This document shows positions 48,201 to 59,798 of a stretch of 64,000 bases of DNA, piece by piece. Under the pieces are notes generated by a model. It was not told the DNA's origin and searched no databases. It worked only from the letters and a program-made list of their open reading frames with translations. The translations under genes were made by a program, and so were the position numbers. Each line of letters opens with the position of its first letter. Position 1 is the stretch's first letter. Source of the stretch: Bettongia penicillata ogilbyi (taxonomy: Eukaryota; Chordata; Mammalia; Diprotodontia; Potoroidae); the NCBI GenBank assembly GCA_023548195.1, contig JAJHZJ010000014.1, forward strand, positions 15,352,718 to 15,416,717, in the 5' to 3' direction.

Positions 48201-48514
48201 TATGGTATTTCCCAACAATATTTTTTAAAAGCCTGGAAAACTTTCATGAATCTTCCTAAGACTTAAGGATGCATATTTATTTAAAATAAGAAGAGAAGAT
48301 TAATTAGTATTCTTGCTAAATTTCAGATAATAGTAAAATTGAAGTAGTCAACAAAAGTTGTCACATTTCTGCTTAAGGTAGACAAGTTCTTTACAACTCT
48401 GTTACTACTCAGTTGTAGGACTTTGAGCAAGTACAACTTGCTGAGTGTCTGTTTCTCCATCCATAAAATACTTGCCTACATCCTTTATAGAATTGTTAAA
48501 AAATAAAAAATATC

Positions 48515-48595
48515 ACATGTATATATATATATATATATACATATATACACACACATATATATGTACACACATATACATATATAATTTATATTATT
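48515..48595 (+). repeat. (TA)n/(CA)n microsatellite
   Basis: ATATATATATATATATAC followed by ACACACATATATATG runs, in the 3' flank of TXNDC16. Confidence 0.9.
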
Positions 48596-49021
48596 GTAAC
48601 TATCAATTGTTACTATCAATAATTGGATGACAATTGAGATTAGTGAATTTTAAATAAGATAAACAGTATTGATTATACTAACAAGATATTACCCTTAAAA
48701 CCTAGCCCTAGTAACAAAACACTAGATATTATCATGCAGGACATGTAAAAAAATAGTTCCTAATATTTAAAACATCATACATATTTATGCTAAAACATTT
48801 CATTTGCAAAATTGCCTAATTCTTTGTTGGTAGTTTTTTTTTGTCATTGCTTTTTCTAGAGTAATTTTACAGAAAAGTTTATTTTGAAGAAATGATATTT
48901 TGAAACTTCCATATGGTGATAAAAGTAGCAAATAAATTTCAAATTATTTAAATTGAAAGGCTCTTCCCCTTTTTTTCATTAAAATGAAAGCCATATACAA
49001 AGCCCCATTTGGGATTCTGAC

Positions 49022-49275
49022 TGTGTGAAAAGTGTTTTGCAATTGTGTTCATATAGTCCCTGGGTTTGTTTTGGCAGGTAGATTCCTAGATATTCTATAG
49101 GGTCTACCATAGCTTTAAATGAGATTTTCTATCTCTTGCTGTTGGGCTTTGTTAGTAATATATAGAAATGCAGATGATTTCTGTGGGTTCATTTTGTAAC
49201 CTGCAACTTTTCCATAGTTGTTTATTATTCCAAGTAGTTTTTTGCTTGATTCTCTAAGTATATCAACATATCACA
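49022..49275 (-). mobile_element. L1 ORF2 fragment
   Basis: Complement of L1 ORF2 (AAAAGTGTTTTGCAATTGTG, CCTGGGTTTGTTTTGGCAGG, TGCTGTTGGGCTTTGTTAGT), parallel to 13610-13860 in the near full-length copy. It is truncated at both ends. Confidence 0.75.
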
Positions 49276-49321
49276 TTTGGGCTTTTCTTGGTAAAGTTTG
49301 TCATTTCCTACTCTAGCTCAA

Positions 49322-49448
49322 ATAAGATTAAGTGACTTGCCCAGGGTCACACAGCTAGTAAGTGTGGGAGGCCAGCTTTGAACTCCAGGAAGATAAGTCT
49401 TCCTGACTCCAGGCCCAGCACTATCCACTGGACCATCTAACTGCCCCT
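49322..49448 (-). repeat. MIR-type SINE, tRNA-like half
   Basis: AAGTGACTTGCCCAGGGTCA, CACAGCTAGTAAGTGTGGGA and CTGACTCCAGGCCCAGCACT, ending ACCATCTAACTGCCCC, are the complement of the SINE head. This is one of the least diverged copies here. Confidence 0.8.
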
Positions 49449-49532
49449 ACTCAAAATCTGCTAGGTCCCAATTAGTGCAAATAATCCCATTAAGTGGTTA
49501 AGTCCAAATTTGCATTATTTGAAGTTACAATT

Positions 49533-49960
49533 ACAGTCAATCCTCAGCATTCTTGTCTTTTAACATTTGGGACTTCAAGAATTCACTAGATTTTACTAGT
49601 AACATCATCTTCACTTTTGCTCTGACAACTACATACATTCACTATGTGCGGTAGAGAAAAAAAATGAGAGTCTAGAAAAATGCAAATTTATGGAGTGGCT
49701 GGTATCCTGCTAGGAACTTCACTGGTCTTGTTCATCATACCGTTATAGAGTAAAGAGCTCCCTGTGTATTCATTGCCTTTAAAACTCGAGTTTTGTGTTG
49801 CAGTTATGGCCCCAAAGTATAGTGCAAGTCCATTCAGCCCTAAGCCCACCTATGCAAAGTCAGTGATGCAGCTTAATGAGAAAATAAAGGTATTAGATAT
49901 ACTTGGTTCTAAAATGTCTGTAGGCTGTGATTTTGGTGTTTTGTTTTGTTGAAGGAAGGA
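49533..49960 (+). mobile_element. Tigger (pogo-type) DNA transposon, 5' end with transposase start
   Basis: The terminus CAGTCAATCCTCAGCATTC follows a TA dinucleotide, as expected for Tigger inverted-repeat ends and TA target sites. A transposase N-terminus starts at the ATG at 49806: MAPKYSASPFSPKPTYAKS, then MQLNEKIKVLDIL. This has the Tigger pattern of a basic start, then a helix-turn-helix beginning with EKIKVLD. The similarity fades after about 49920, and no 3' end was found. Confidence 0.65.
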
Positions 49961-50865
49961 ATGTTTTAAATTTTCACCTTTGTATCTCCTCTTCCTGGTT
50001 CATTCCCTGATGCATAGTAGTCATTTCCTAACTACTTATTGAGTTGAAATATTTAAATTAATTCATTTCAATTTTGAATTCAGTTCAAAAGAGAATTAAG
50101 AAGAAATTATTTTGGCATGAAAATGAAAGTAAAAAATGGCTTGATGTGTTTTAAATCTAAGGCAATCTCTTGGACGTATTAAGCTTATCAAAAGGGTAGT
50201 ACAGAGAAAGACAAAAATTTCATCAAATGAGGATAAAATATATTTAATAATTAAGTAATCATGACACAAGCATTCCTTTTTGGAAACTTTTTTCATGAGA
50301 CCAATGAAATGATAAGCAGATTTTATCCAAAGCTATGCATCAGTGTTTGAAAAGTATTAGTGTACATATTTCTCTATGGTCTTGAATAATTCAGATAAAC
50401 ATTCTGACCTTTATGAGGCTTTCCCATTTCTAATCCATTTCACTCTAAGAGAAAAATGCTGAAAGGTATTTTGTGGTCTTCCCCTTTTTTTTTTATTTAA
50501 TTACACCTTTTCATGGTTCTCTTGATTCTTGTATTTGAAAGCCAAGCTTTCTGTTCAGCTCTGGTCTTTTCTTCAAAAATCCTCTATTTCATTGAAATTC
50601 AATTTTCTTCTTGAAGTATTATACTCAGTTTTGCTGAGTAGGTTATTCTTGGTTTTAATCCTCTGACCTCCAGAATATCATATTCCAATCCCTTCAGTCA
50701 CTTAATATAGAATCTGCTAGATCTTGCGTTATCTTGATTGTATTTCCACAATACGCGAATTGTTCCTTTTTGGATGCTTACAATATTTTCTCCTTGACCT
50801 GGGAACTCTGCTACAGTATCCATAAGGCTTTCCTTTTGGAAGCTCTTTTTTTTCAAACACAATTG

Positions 50866-51269
50866 ATATATTTATTAGTTTTGCTAAACCACTTTTTTCT
50901 TCCTTTTTATTATTTTTTATTTTATTTGTTTTCAGTGTTCTACAATCACTTCCATGTATCTTAGATATTTTTCCCCTCCCTTACCTTCCTTCCTTCATAC
51001 CTCTCCACTTCTTCCTGAGACGGTATACAATTTTATATAGGTTCTACCCATACATTCCTATTAAATACATTTTCACCTTTGCCATGTTGCATAGAAGAAT
51101 TAAAATGAATGGGAGAAATCATAAAACAAACCAAAACATCATACAAAAGGAAATGATCCACTTCATTCTGTGATCGAATTCCTTAGTTCTTTCTCTGGAT
51201 GTGGAAAGCATTTTGCCTTAAAAAACCATTGGGAATTTTTTAAGTCCTTGCATTGCAATGAAGCACTAA
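50866..51269 (-). mobile_element. L1 3' end insertion
   Basis: Complement of an L1 3' UTR: TTTTCAGTGTTCTACAATCA, TTTCCCCTCCCTTACC, TTCTTTCTCTGGATGTGGAA. It is 5'-truncated, inside the ORF1 of the host element. Confidence 0.6.
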
Positions 51270-51397
51270 GTCTACCAGAAAAATTCCTCGTTTAAGAGGT
51301 GATCAATGGATTCTTTCAGTTTCCATTTTACCCTCTGTTTCTAGACTATCAGGGCAGTTTTCCTTGATGATTTCTTGAAAGATGATGTAAGCTCTCT

Positions 51398-51849
51398 TTT
51401 AATGTATAATTTATTTATTTTTCAACATTCACTTCCACAAGAATTTGAATTACAAATTTTCTCCCCATCTTTCCCCACCCCCACCCCAAGACAGCATGCA
51501 CCCCATCCTCCCCTTCCTCTACTCTATCCTCCCTTCTGTCACTCCCTCTTCCTCTGTCCCCCCTCCCCTTTATTTTCCTGTAGGGCAAAATAGATTTCTG
51601 TATCCTGTTGCCTGTATATCTTATTTTCCAGTAGCATGGAAAACAATTTTTCACATTCATTTTTAAATTCCATATTCTTACCCCTTCCTCCAATTCAATA
51701 TAGATCATACATGTGTATCCATGCAAAATACTTCTGTAGTAGTTATGTTGTGAAATACTAACCACATTTCCCTCTGTCCTGACCTGTGCTCCATTATTCC
51801 ATTCTCTCCTGTGTCCTGTTCACCCACAATAGTGTTTGCTTCTTTTCCA
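51398..51849 (-). mobile_element. L1/HAL1 3' UTR insertion
   Basis: TTTTTCAACATTCACTTCCA, CCCCAAGACAGCATGCA, GTAGTAGTTATGTTGTGAAA. It is a 3' UTR copy truncated at its 5' end. A 116-residue open frame on the - strand here (51415-51765) is UTR, not a gene. Confidence 0.6.
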
Positions 51850-52934
51850 ATGAAATATTTCACATTGTCTTCTATTTTTCATTCTTTTAGTTCTGTTTTA
51901 TATAGTTTTATATAGCTTATATTTATGTAGTTTATATAATTTCTTGATTTCTCATAAAGTCAGTAGCTTCCATTTGCTCCAATCTAATTCTTAAGGACTT
52001 ATTTTCTTTAGTGAGCTTTTAGACTTCCATTCCATTTGGCCAATTCTTCTGTTTAAGGCATTCTTTTCCTCATTGGCTTTTTGGCCCTCTTTTGTCATTT
52101 GATTTATTCTATTATTTTTTAAAATTTATTTATTTTTTGTTTTCAACATTCATTTCCACAAAATTTTGAGTTCCAAATTTTCTCCTCATATCTCCCCTCC
52201 ACCACACCATAATGCCTTGCATTCTGATTACCCCTTCCCTGTATATGCCCTCCCTTCTATCATACTCCTCCCTTCCTTATTCCTATCTTCTCTTTTTTCT
52301 TGTAGGACAAGATAGATCTCTCTACCCCATTACTTGTACTTCTTATTTCCCAGTTGTATGCAAAGACAATTTTCAACATTTGTTCCTAAAACTTTTAGTC
52401 CCAACTTCTCTCCCTTCCTCCCTTCCCACCCATTCCCACTGAGAAGGCAGGCATTTCAACATAGGCTACATATGTAGTTTTGTAAAAGACTTCCTTAATA
52501 GTCATGTTGTGTAAGACTATATTTCTCTCCATCCTATCCTGCCTCTCATTTATTCCAATCTCTCTTTTGACCTTGTCCCTCCCCAAAAGTGTTTACTTTT
52601 AATTACTCACTCCTCCCATTTACCCTCCCTTCTATCATTCCCCAACCACACTTTTCCCTTTCTCCCCTACTTTCTTGGAGTGTAATATAGATTTTTCATA
52701 CCAAAGCGAGTGAGCATGTTATTCCCTCCTTAAGCCAAATGTGAAGAGAGTAAGCTTCACTTTTTCCCTCTCACTTCCTCCCTTTTCTTGTCTATTGAAA
52801 AAGCCTTTTCTCGCCTCTTTTGTGAGAGATATTTTGCCCTATTCCATTTCTCCCTTTCTCCTCTCAATATATTCCTCTCTCATCCCTTCCTTTTATTTTT
52901 TTAGATATCATCCCTTCTTATTCAACTCACCCTG

Positions 52935-52935
<1 letters not shown>

Positions 52936-52970
<35 letters not shown>
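52936..52970 (+). repeat. (GT)n microsatellite within the 3' UTR of the nested element
   Basis: About 17 GT units between CACCCTGTT and TAATCTCTCC. Confidence 0.92.
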
Positions 52971-52973
<3 letters not shown>

Positions 52974-53009
52974 CTCTCCAACTACCCAAATGCTGAGAAA
53001 AATCTCAAG

Positions 53010-54080
53010 AGTTACAAATATTATCTTTCCATGTAGGAATATAAACAGTTCAACTTTAGAAAGTCTCTATGATTTCTCTTTCCTGTTTACCTTTTCATGC
53101 TTCTCTTGATTCTTGTGTTTCAAAGTCAAATTTCATATTGAGTTCTGGTCTTTTCACATTTTTTTCCCCTGAAGTATTATAATCAATTTTGCTGGGAAGG
53201 TGATTCTTGGTTTGGATCCTAGTTCCTTTGACTTCTGGAATATCATATTCCAAGCCCTGTGATCCCTTAAAGTAGAAGTTGCTAGATCTTGTGTTATCCT
53301 GATTGTATTTCCACATACTCAAATTGTTTCTTTCTTGCTTGCTGTTTGCAATATTTTCTCCTTGACCTGAGAACTCTGGAATTTGGTTACGATATTCCTA
53401 GGAGTTTTTCTTTTCAGATATTTTTCAGGAGGTGATTGGTGGATTCTTTCAATATTTATTTGCCCTCTGATTCTAGAATATCACGTCAGTTTTTCTTGAT
53501 TATTTCATGAAAGATGACGTCTAGGCTCTTTTTTTATGATCATGACTTTCAGATAGTCCCATAATTTTTAAATTATCTCTCCTGGATCTATTTTCGAAGT
53601 GAGTTCTTTTTTCAATGAGATATTGCACATTATCTTCTATTTTTTCATTCTTTTGGTTTTGTTTTGTAATTTCTTGGTTTCTCAGAAAGTCATTAGCTTC
53701 TATCTGCTCCATTCTAATTTTTAAAAACTATTTTCTTCAGTGAGCTTTTGAACCTCCTTTTCCATTTGGCTAATTATGCTTTTTAAAGCATTTTTCTCCT
53801 CTTTGGCTTTTTGCACCTCTTTTGCCAATTGAATTAGCCTATTTTTAAAGGTGTTATTTTCTTCAGCATTTTTTTGGGTCTCCTTTAGCAATCTGTTGAC
53901 TCACTTTTCATTATTTTCTTGCATTGGTCTCATTTCTCTTCCCAGGTTTTCCTCCACCTCTCTTACTTGATTTCATTTTTGAGCTCTTCCATAGCCTGAG
54001 ACCATTGCCTAAGACCATTTATTTTGCAGGTTTTGGATGCAGAAGCCTTGACTTCCTCTCATGGTAAGCATATTTCTTTC
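53010..54080 (-). pseudogene. ORF1 of the nested HAL1-like element
   Basis: Patches at 53521-53712 read IEANDFLRNQEITKQNQKNE and at 53095-53322 they read the ORF1 C-terminal end. A coiled coil lies between 53700 and 53980. Several stops interrupt it. The protein class is the L1 ORF1 RNA-binding trimer. Confidence 0.65.
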
Positions 54081-55792
54081 TCATCTGAAGGGATGAAAGG
54101 AGATACCTGTTCACCAAGAAAATAACTTTCTATCGTCTTATTTTTTTCCCTTTTTTGGGTATTTTTTTCCAGCCAGTTACTTGACTTTTGAGTCCTTTGT
54201 CAAGAGGAGGGTATACTATGGGGACCTGTATGTTCTCAGTTCCTCCAAGGTGGCACAATCAAGGGGCAGGAATTATTCCTCTCCTGGCCTGCACACTGGT
54301 CTGGGAGCAAGCAGAAACTTTTCTGCCCAGGATTTGTGAGTAGAATTCCTTCTTCACAACCGCCTCCAGTCCCCTCCCCTGCCCAGGGCATCCAGCACTC
54401 CTCCTCACCCCAAGGCCACTCTCAGGACTGAGATTCAGATCTGGCTCAGTTCTCCAGGGGCTTTAGGTGGGGTGCAGGGCTGCCATTCAGGACTGAGATT
54501 CAGATCAGCTGCTCAATTCCCCCAGGAACTTTAGGTGGAGGGCTCCAAAAATGGAAGCTGCCCTACAGTGGCTGCTGTGTATAGTCCAGACCATATTCCC
54601 TTCTGGGTGAAGGAGCTTTCTCACTGACCTTTGATGCTGTCTGTGGAGTTCATGGGTTGAGGAATCTGGGAACTGCTGCTTCTGATGCCTCCCTGAAGCC
54701 TGTTCTGGGTCCTGTTCCTGCCTGGTGCAATAGACCTTTCCTGTTGGCTTTCAGGCTGTCTTGGACTGGAAATATCTTTCACTCTGTCGTTTTGAGGCTT
54801 CTGCTGCTCTAAAATTTGTTTAGTGTCATTTGTTACAGGTATTTTATGGGCTATGTGGGGGAACTTCTACAGGTCCTTTTTTCTATTCTGTCATCTTGGC
54901 TCTACCTTTGATTTATTCTATTTTTAAAGGTGTTATTTTCTTCAGCATTTTTGGGGGACTTCTTTAACAAGCTGTTGAATCATTTTTCATTTTTCTTGCA
55001 TCACTCATTTCTCTTTCTAATTTTTCCTCTCCTCTTACTTGATTTACAAAATCCTTCTTGAGCCCTTCCATACCCTGAGGCCAATTCATAGTTTTCTTGG
55101 AGACATTTGATGTAGGAGCTTTGATTTTGTTTTCTTCTGGTTGTATGTTTTGATCTTCTTTGTCATGAAAGTAAGATTCTATAGTCTGAGTTTTTTATAC
55201 TGTTTGCTCATCTTCCCAGCCAAATACTTGACTTTTTAATTCTTTGTGAAGGTAGGACTCTGCTTTTAGTGGGGGTGGGGGTAGGGGTGCCTGTAGTGTC
55301 TCAGGCTGCAGAAGTTTTGTGTCAACTTCATGATCCTTCACTCTATGTGGGCCCAGAGCTCCCAAGGCAGTCACTGTTGCTGCTGTTGTTGCCACTGCTA
55401 TGCTACTACCCCCACCCCTCACTGCAGCTTCTCTTTTACCCAGATCCCACAGAGTTTTCCCCACAGAGTTTTCCCACTGAACTTCTAAGCTATCTTTGGC
55501 ATTTGTGGGTTGAGAAGTCTGGAAATTGCCATAGCTGCCAGTGAGTCAGTCCCCTGAGGTCTGCTCTGGTCCTGTATGTATTGGTGCTCATGCTGAACTG
55601 CACTCCACTCCCGGTGTAATACACCCTTCCTGTCAACCTTCCAGGTAGTCTTGGGCTGGAGATTTGTTTCACTCTGCCATTTTGTGGGTTCTGTAGCTCT
55701 AGAATTTGTCATTTTTTACAGGTATTTTGAGGGTTTGGGGGGAGAGCTTAAGCAAGTCCCTGCTTTTACTCTGTCATCTTGGCCTTACCCCC

Positions 55793-56790
55793 CACAAATC
55801 TGTAAGTCTGATGTTAAAAACCATCGGTTCATTATATCAGCAAAAAGGAGGAAAGTATGGTATACAATACAATGCCCTCATACTATCATCTGACACAGTG
55901 GAAGGTAAGATTCAGGTTAAAAAATGTTTTCGTTTTAAGAATTTTTATTTGCCTTATAATATTTATGTTTCTATGGATTTCATGCATTATGAAAAAGTGA
56001 ATATCATCTGAAATCAATTTTTTTATTGAGCTGTTAGCACAAAAGGTTCACAGAATTCTACTGAATTACTAGTTGTATTTTATATATGCATTGTATGGGT
56101 TATTTCATGATTACTGTGTTAGAAAAGTGCATGTCATCAATATTAATATTTTATTATAAAGAATTGTATGTAGGAAAGTGTATTTTCAGCAATCTGTAGT
56201 GAAAGATTACAGTTTTTGATGATCATGGGATCCTAACCCCTTATTTCCCATAGGTTCGATATATCATCATTTGGGGTTTTGCTGTTGCTCTATTTTCTGA
56301 GAACATTACAAAGTTGAGGAGTCAATGTATATATATTATGGTAATTTTTTCTAGCCTAATAGCTAGAAAAATGAAAATTATTAGAAATAAGGTTTTTATT
56401 TCTTTATTAATATAACATAATAACAAAAGATCAGGAAAATATATTTCTGATTCATTTATTATAAAGTAATTTAGTAGTTATAGAAAGTAAAGAAAGTTTT
56501 AAAAATTACTATTATACTTAAATAAAATTCTATACTGGTTTTATGATGAAGAAATAATTACTCTTGTTTAAAATACTTTTGCCTAAACTGAACTATCTTT
56601 TCTTTCTGTAAGTCTTCATATGCTAGTGAGTTCAGAAAACTTTATCCACATCTTGGCATGCTCAAATTCTTATATGGTAAATAATACATAGTTGTATATT
56701 CTTGAGTATTATCTAAAATAGTTATGCTTTAAATACTGTATTATTGTCCTTGAAATATTTTTCAATAACTGTGCTAAAATACTTGAAAAT
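55793..56790. other. Intergenic sequence, nothing recognised
   Basis: AT-rich sequence between the HAL1-like element and the Tigger fragment. It may include decayed transposon DNA. Confidence 0.4.
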
Positions 56791-56799
56791 CACTTTTCA

Positions 56800-57480
56800 A
56801 AAACAGTTCTAGTCACTCATGCTTTCTTATCAAAGAACTAAAAACATTAGATAGTTTTAGCTTCTCAGAGCAAGAGGATTTCAAGACTGATAAGTATTGG
56901 TTTGTATTTAAAATTTCCCTTTGCATTACCTCCCAATAGAAGTGTAATATGATCCTTACACACTTTAAACCCAGGTTGAGTCTTATTTTTTCAAAATATA
57001 AGTTTTGAAAGGTCTCTTTTCCAGATGAAGCCTGTTTCATCCACATTAAAAATGTGTTGATTGTCATATTCATGTTCTTTAAGCATTTTCTTCAAAACAT
57101 GAAGTTACAGCAGCCTCATCTATGCTAGTGACCTCTCTGGTAATTTTTAACAGTCTGCAGTTGAATTCAATTTTTAAGGCTGTAAGTTTCTTCACTAACC
57201 ATTCCATTTCCATTTTCTTTCCCTGCCTTAAATAAACTTGAAGCTTTTGCCTGAATGGCTACTCTGCTGAAGGGAATGCATCTTTTATTGTAGTCTTCAA
57301 TCCATGTAGCTAAAAATGCTTGCTAACATTTCTATTACATATCATTATTTGCGAATCACAAAAAAACTTTGCCTTTTTGGTTACTTTTGCCTGTGTGTTT
57401 TATTGTATTCTTTACTGTTGGCTCAGATATTAGGACATTTTGTCTAATTTAGAGTTACACACACTGGCCACATTTGTACC
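56800..57480 (-). pseudogene. Tigger-type transposase fragment
   Basis: On the - strand a patch at about 56910-57050 reads NVDETGFIWKR, then QPGFKVCKDHITLLLGGNAK, the catalytic-core region of Tigger/pogo transposases (the D of DET is the first catalytic aspartate of that stretch). Stops and a frame change follow. Inverted-repeat ends were not found. Confidence 0.7.
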
Positions 57481-57589
57481 ATTCAGTCACATCAGATTTG
57501 GATTCTTATGTAGTAACAAACCTCTTGTTTGCAATGGTAATATTTCCATCTGTATGACAAAATTGCAACTTTGTACCCATTGCAGCTAT

Positions 57590-58200
57590 GGTACACCATT
57601 TAACTAGCTGAAAAGTTCTCTAGGTTCAGAATCACAGAATTGTAGATTCAATTTTGAGTTGAACTCCCTGGCCTGCAAATCCCAGCCTTGGGCTGAATTC
57701 CATGGGCTGAATTCAAGATCCTGCTCTTGGGCCAGAATGACAGAGCTATAAATATGCTTCACTTCTTGTTCCATGCCTAGCATACAGCTTCACACCCTGG
57801 CAATGCTGGATTTGCTATGCTGCTCTTTGCCATGAAACACAGCCATGGCCCCTCAGCTCTGTTCCCATACTAAGACTTTGGGCTGGCTTTTCTGTATGGG
57901 CTCCCTCTTCAATGCCTACACTCCACTGATTCCCTCTCCTAACCTGGGCTGGAAAAATGACACATGATGATGTTTTCTTAGTTTTCCTAATCACTTCATG
58001 CTCCTGTCTTCGCTGGAGTAGTTGTGGAAGAAAGTTGGTTTCTACTGCTTCTTCTATTCTTTCATTTAACCTGATTCTTGTTTTTGTTGATTTAGAGCAT
58101 TTTTTCTATGGTTGCTCTTATTTTCCTTTTTTCCCCCTAGGAGAGCTACTCACATCTTTTATTTATTTGTCTAATAGGGAATAACTTATTTTTCTGCAAC
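57590..58200. other. Intergenic sequence, unassigned
   Basis: GC-richer than its surroundings (CTGGCCTGCAAATCCCAGCC). Possibly part of an old LTR or other repeat; not identified. Confidence 0.3.
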
Positions 58201-58209
58201 TTATTTTTT

Positions 58210-58345
58210 GTGGTCATTTGCCATTCTGATTGCTCTCCTCTGGACATTCTCAATTTTATCAGTGTTCTTCCTAAAATGCAGTAAGCAGAACCGAGTATAG
58301 TATTACAGACACAGTTTTGCCAGAGTCAGAATGCTCTAAAGAATA
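58210..58345 (-). repeat. L3/CR1 LINE 3' fragment
   Basis: GATTGCTCTCCTCTGGACAT, TCTCAATTTTATCAGTGTTC and TTCCTAAAATGCAGTAAGCA are the complement of the CR1/L3 3' region, the same class as 34200-34870 in the opposite orientation. Confidence 0.7.
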
Positions 58346-58489
58346 ATGCTATGTACAAACTATGGAAGGTGCTGCTCTGAAATTTCTTTTTCATTCTGTA
58401 AGGCAGTAAGTTTTAGCATATTTATTTCCCATTGTTTTATTTGAAGTTCAGTAATATTTATTTCATGGTATGTTTTGGTGGCACCATTT

Positions 58490-59120
58490 CAAAGAATTCA
58501 GAGTGAGACCACCTGTTATCCAAGTATAGGCAATTACTGAGGATTGAACGCCCCTTAGAAGTATGTTAGATTCCAGAGGAACCAGCAACTTATTAGACAA
58601 CACAGGCAAATTTATAGTGTACTGATGAGTATGAAAAAGGCTGGAGGGGTTTGTTCAAGGAACAGGTAAAAGGGAAGGGGTCAGTGTTCCAACATCTTGG
58701 TTGTGCCTCTTTCTGATTAGGGAGCTATTGTGGTCCTGTCTGGTCAAGATGGATAGTTAGGGTATTGTGGTCCTGTCTTGGGCTAAATGGATGATGTTAT
58801 TGTGGTTGAGTATAAGAACACACCTGTTCAGATATGTGAATTGGATCTGGGGGCAGTGGCTAGCTAGAGGCAATGACTATATTGAGTCTGGGGGCCCATG
58901 ATGTGGTTATAGCCAGATTGTGTGGTTAAATCACGACATGCTTTTGGAAAAACAGAAGTTAAAATAAAGAAGTTAGAATGTTGGGGTTAGGGGAAGCTTT
59001 ATTAGAATTCCATCAATGTGACAGCTGATAGATGGCCTTACCGAAACTCAGGTGAATGCGGATATAAATAAACTTTAATTTACCTTGGTTTGTCCAAAAG
59101 ATGGACATCTGGAAATATTT
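58490..59120. other. Unassigned stretch, possibly LTR-derived
   Basis: It contains repeated phrases such as TATTGTGGTCCTGTCT (two copies, about 58728 and 58762) and an AATAAA near 59067. It could be a decayed LTR, but no TG...CA ends or target duplication were found. Confidence 0.25.
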
Positions 59121-59659
59121 GTCATACTACTGTCCAGACATACTAACTTTCAATAATAACATGTAATAATATGGATCAGATTTTTTTAGTCTAACCCAGC
59201 TCCATTGTCCAATGTCCCAGTCATTTCTGCTTTATTTTGTAAGACTGAGATCAATTATAAGAGTTATATGAGAGAATGTTAGCTCCATAACAAACCTGAA
59301 TAACATGAAATTGCATGTCACCAAAGCTCAGCCAAAATGGAAAACTATTTCTTTGAGCTGTAAATACAGAATTTTGCTGAGTTGTCAATTAAAAAATGCA
59401 GAATTTTAAGCCAACATTCATTTAAAAAATTAAATTACTTCAAGCTATATTTAGTAAATAGGAGCTTGAAATACAACTTAAATATTGTATCTCAGTTCTA
59501 TGTAATATACCGGTAGAAAATTAGAAGTTGTGATATTACACAAGTAATGAAGAAATCTTGGCTGTTTTTCTTTTACTAATTATTTATTAAGTACGACTAA
59601 CTAGCAAATGTTAGATATGTATTTTGCAAAGGGGATTTGGAGGGGAGTAATATTACTGT

Positions 59660-59790
59660 TTATATGATATTTCACTTTTTAAAATATTTTATATTTGATC
59701 CACAAAACAACCTTGTTAAGGAGATACCACAAATGTTGTTAAACCCATTTCACAGCTGAGAAAATTTAAATACTAGAAGGACATAGGGGT
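59660..59790 (-). repeat. Decayed MIR-type SINE
   Basis: TTTGATCCACAAAACAACCT, then CCCATTTCACAGCTGAGAAA, is the complement of the MIR core. It ends where the PCGF3 retrocopy begins. Confidence 0.45.
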
Positions 59791-59798
59791 CAGTTAAC

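Larger units (their letters stand above)
52098..54922 (-). mobile_element. Complete HAL1-like element with 16-bp target-site duplication
   Basis: The insert is 52114-54906 (2793 bp). On both sides stands TTTGATTTATTCTATT, at 52098-52113 and 54907-54922, an exact 16-bp target duplication in the host ORF1. The - strand order is 5' UTR (54906 to about 54080), ORF1 (about 54080-53010) and 3' UTR (about 53010-52114). No ORF2 is present or missing from the middle by a ragged break, so the copy was inserted as an ORF2-less unit. Confidence 0.82.
50480..55792 (-). mobile_element. HAL1-like element hosting several later L1-type insertions
   Basis: The host ORF1 is seen in pieces at 50480-50865, 51270-51397, 51850-52113 and 54923-55190, all on the - strand and collinear. 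The 5' UTR runs from about 55190 to 55792 and ends CATCTTGGCC in the complement. Between the pieces lie an L1 3' end (50866-51269), another (51398-51849) and a complete HAL1-like copy (52114-54906). Confidence 0.7.

Noticed and set aside
52741..53109. 122-residue open frame on the + strand
   Set aside because: It is the complement of a half-L1 3' UTR and crosses a (GT)n tract.
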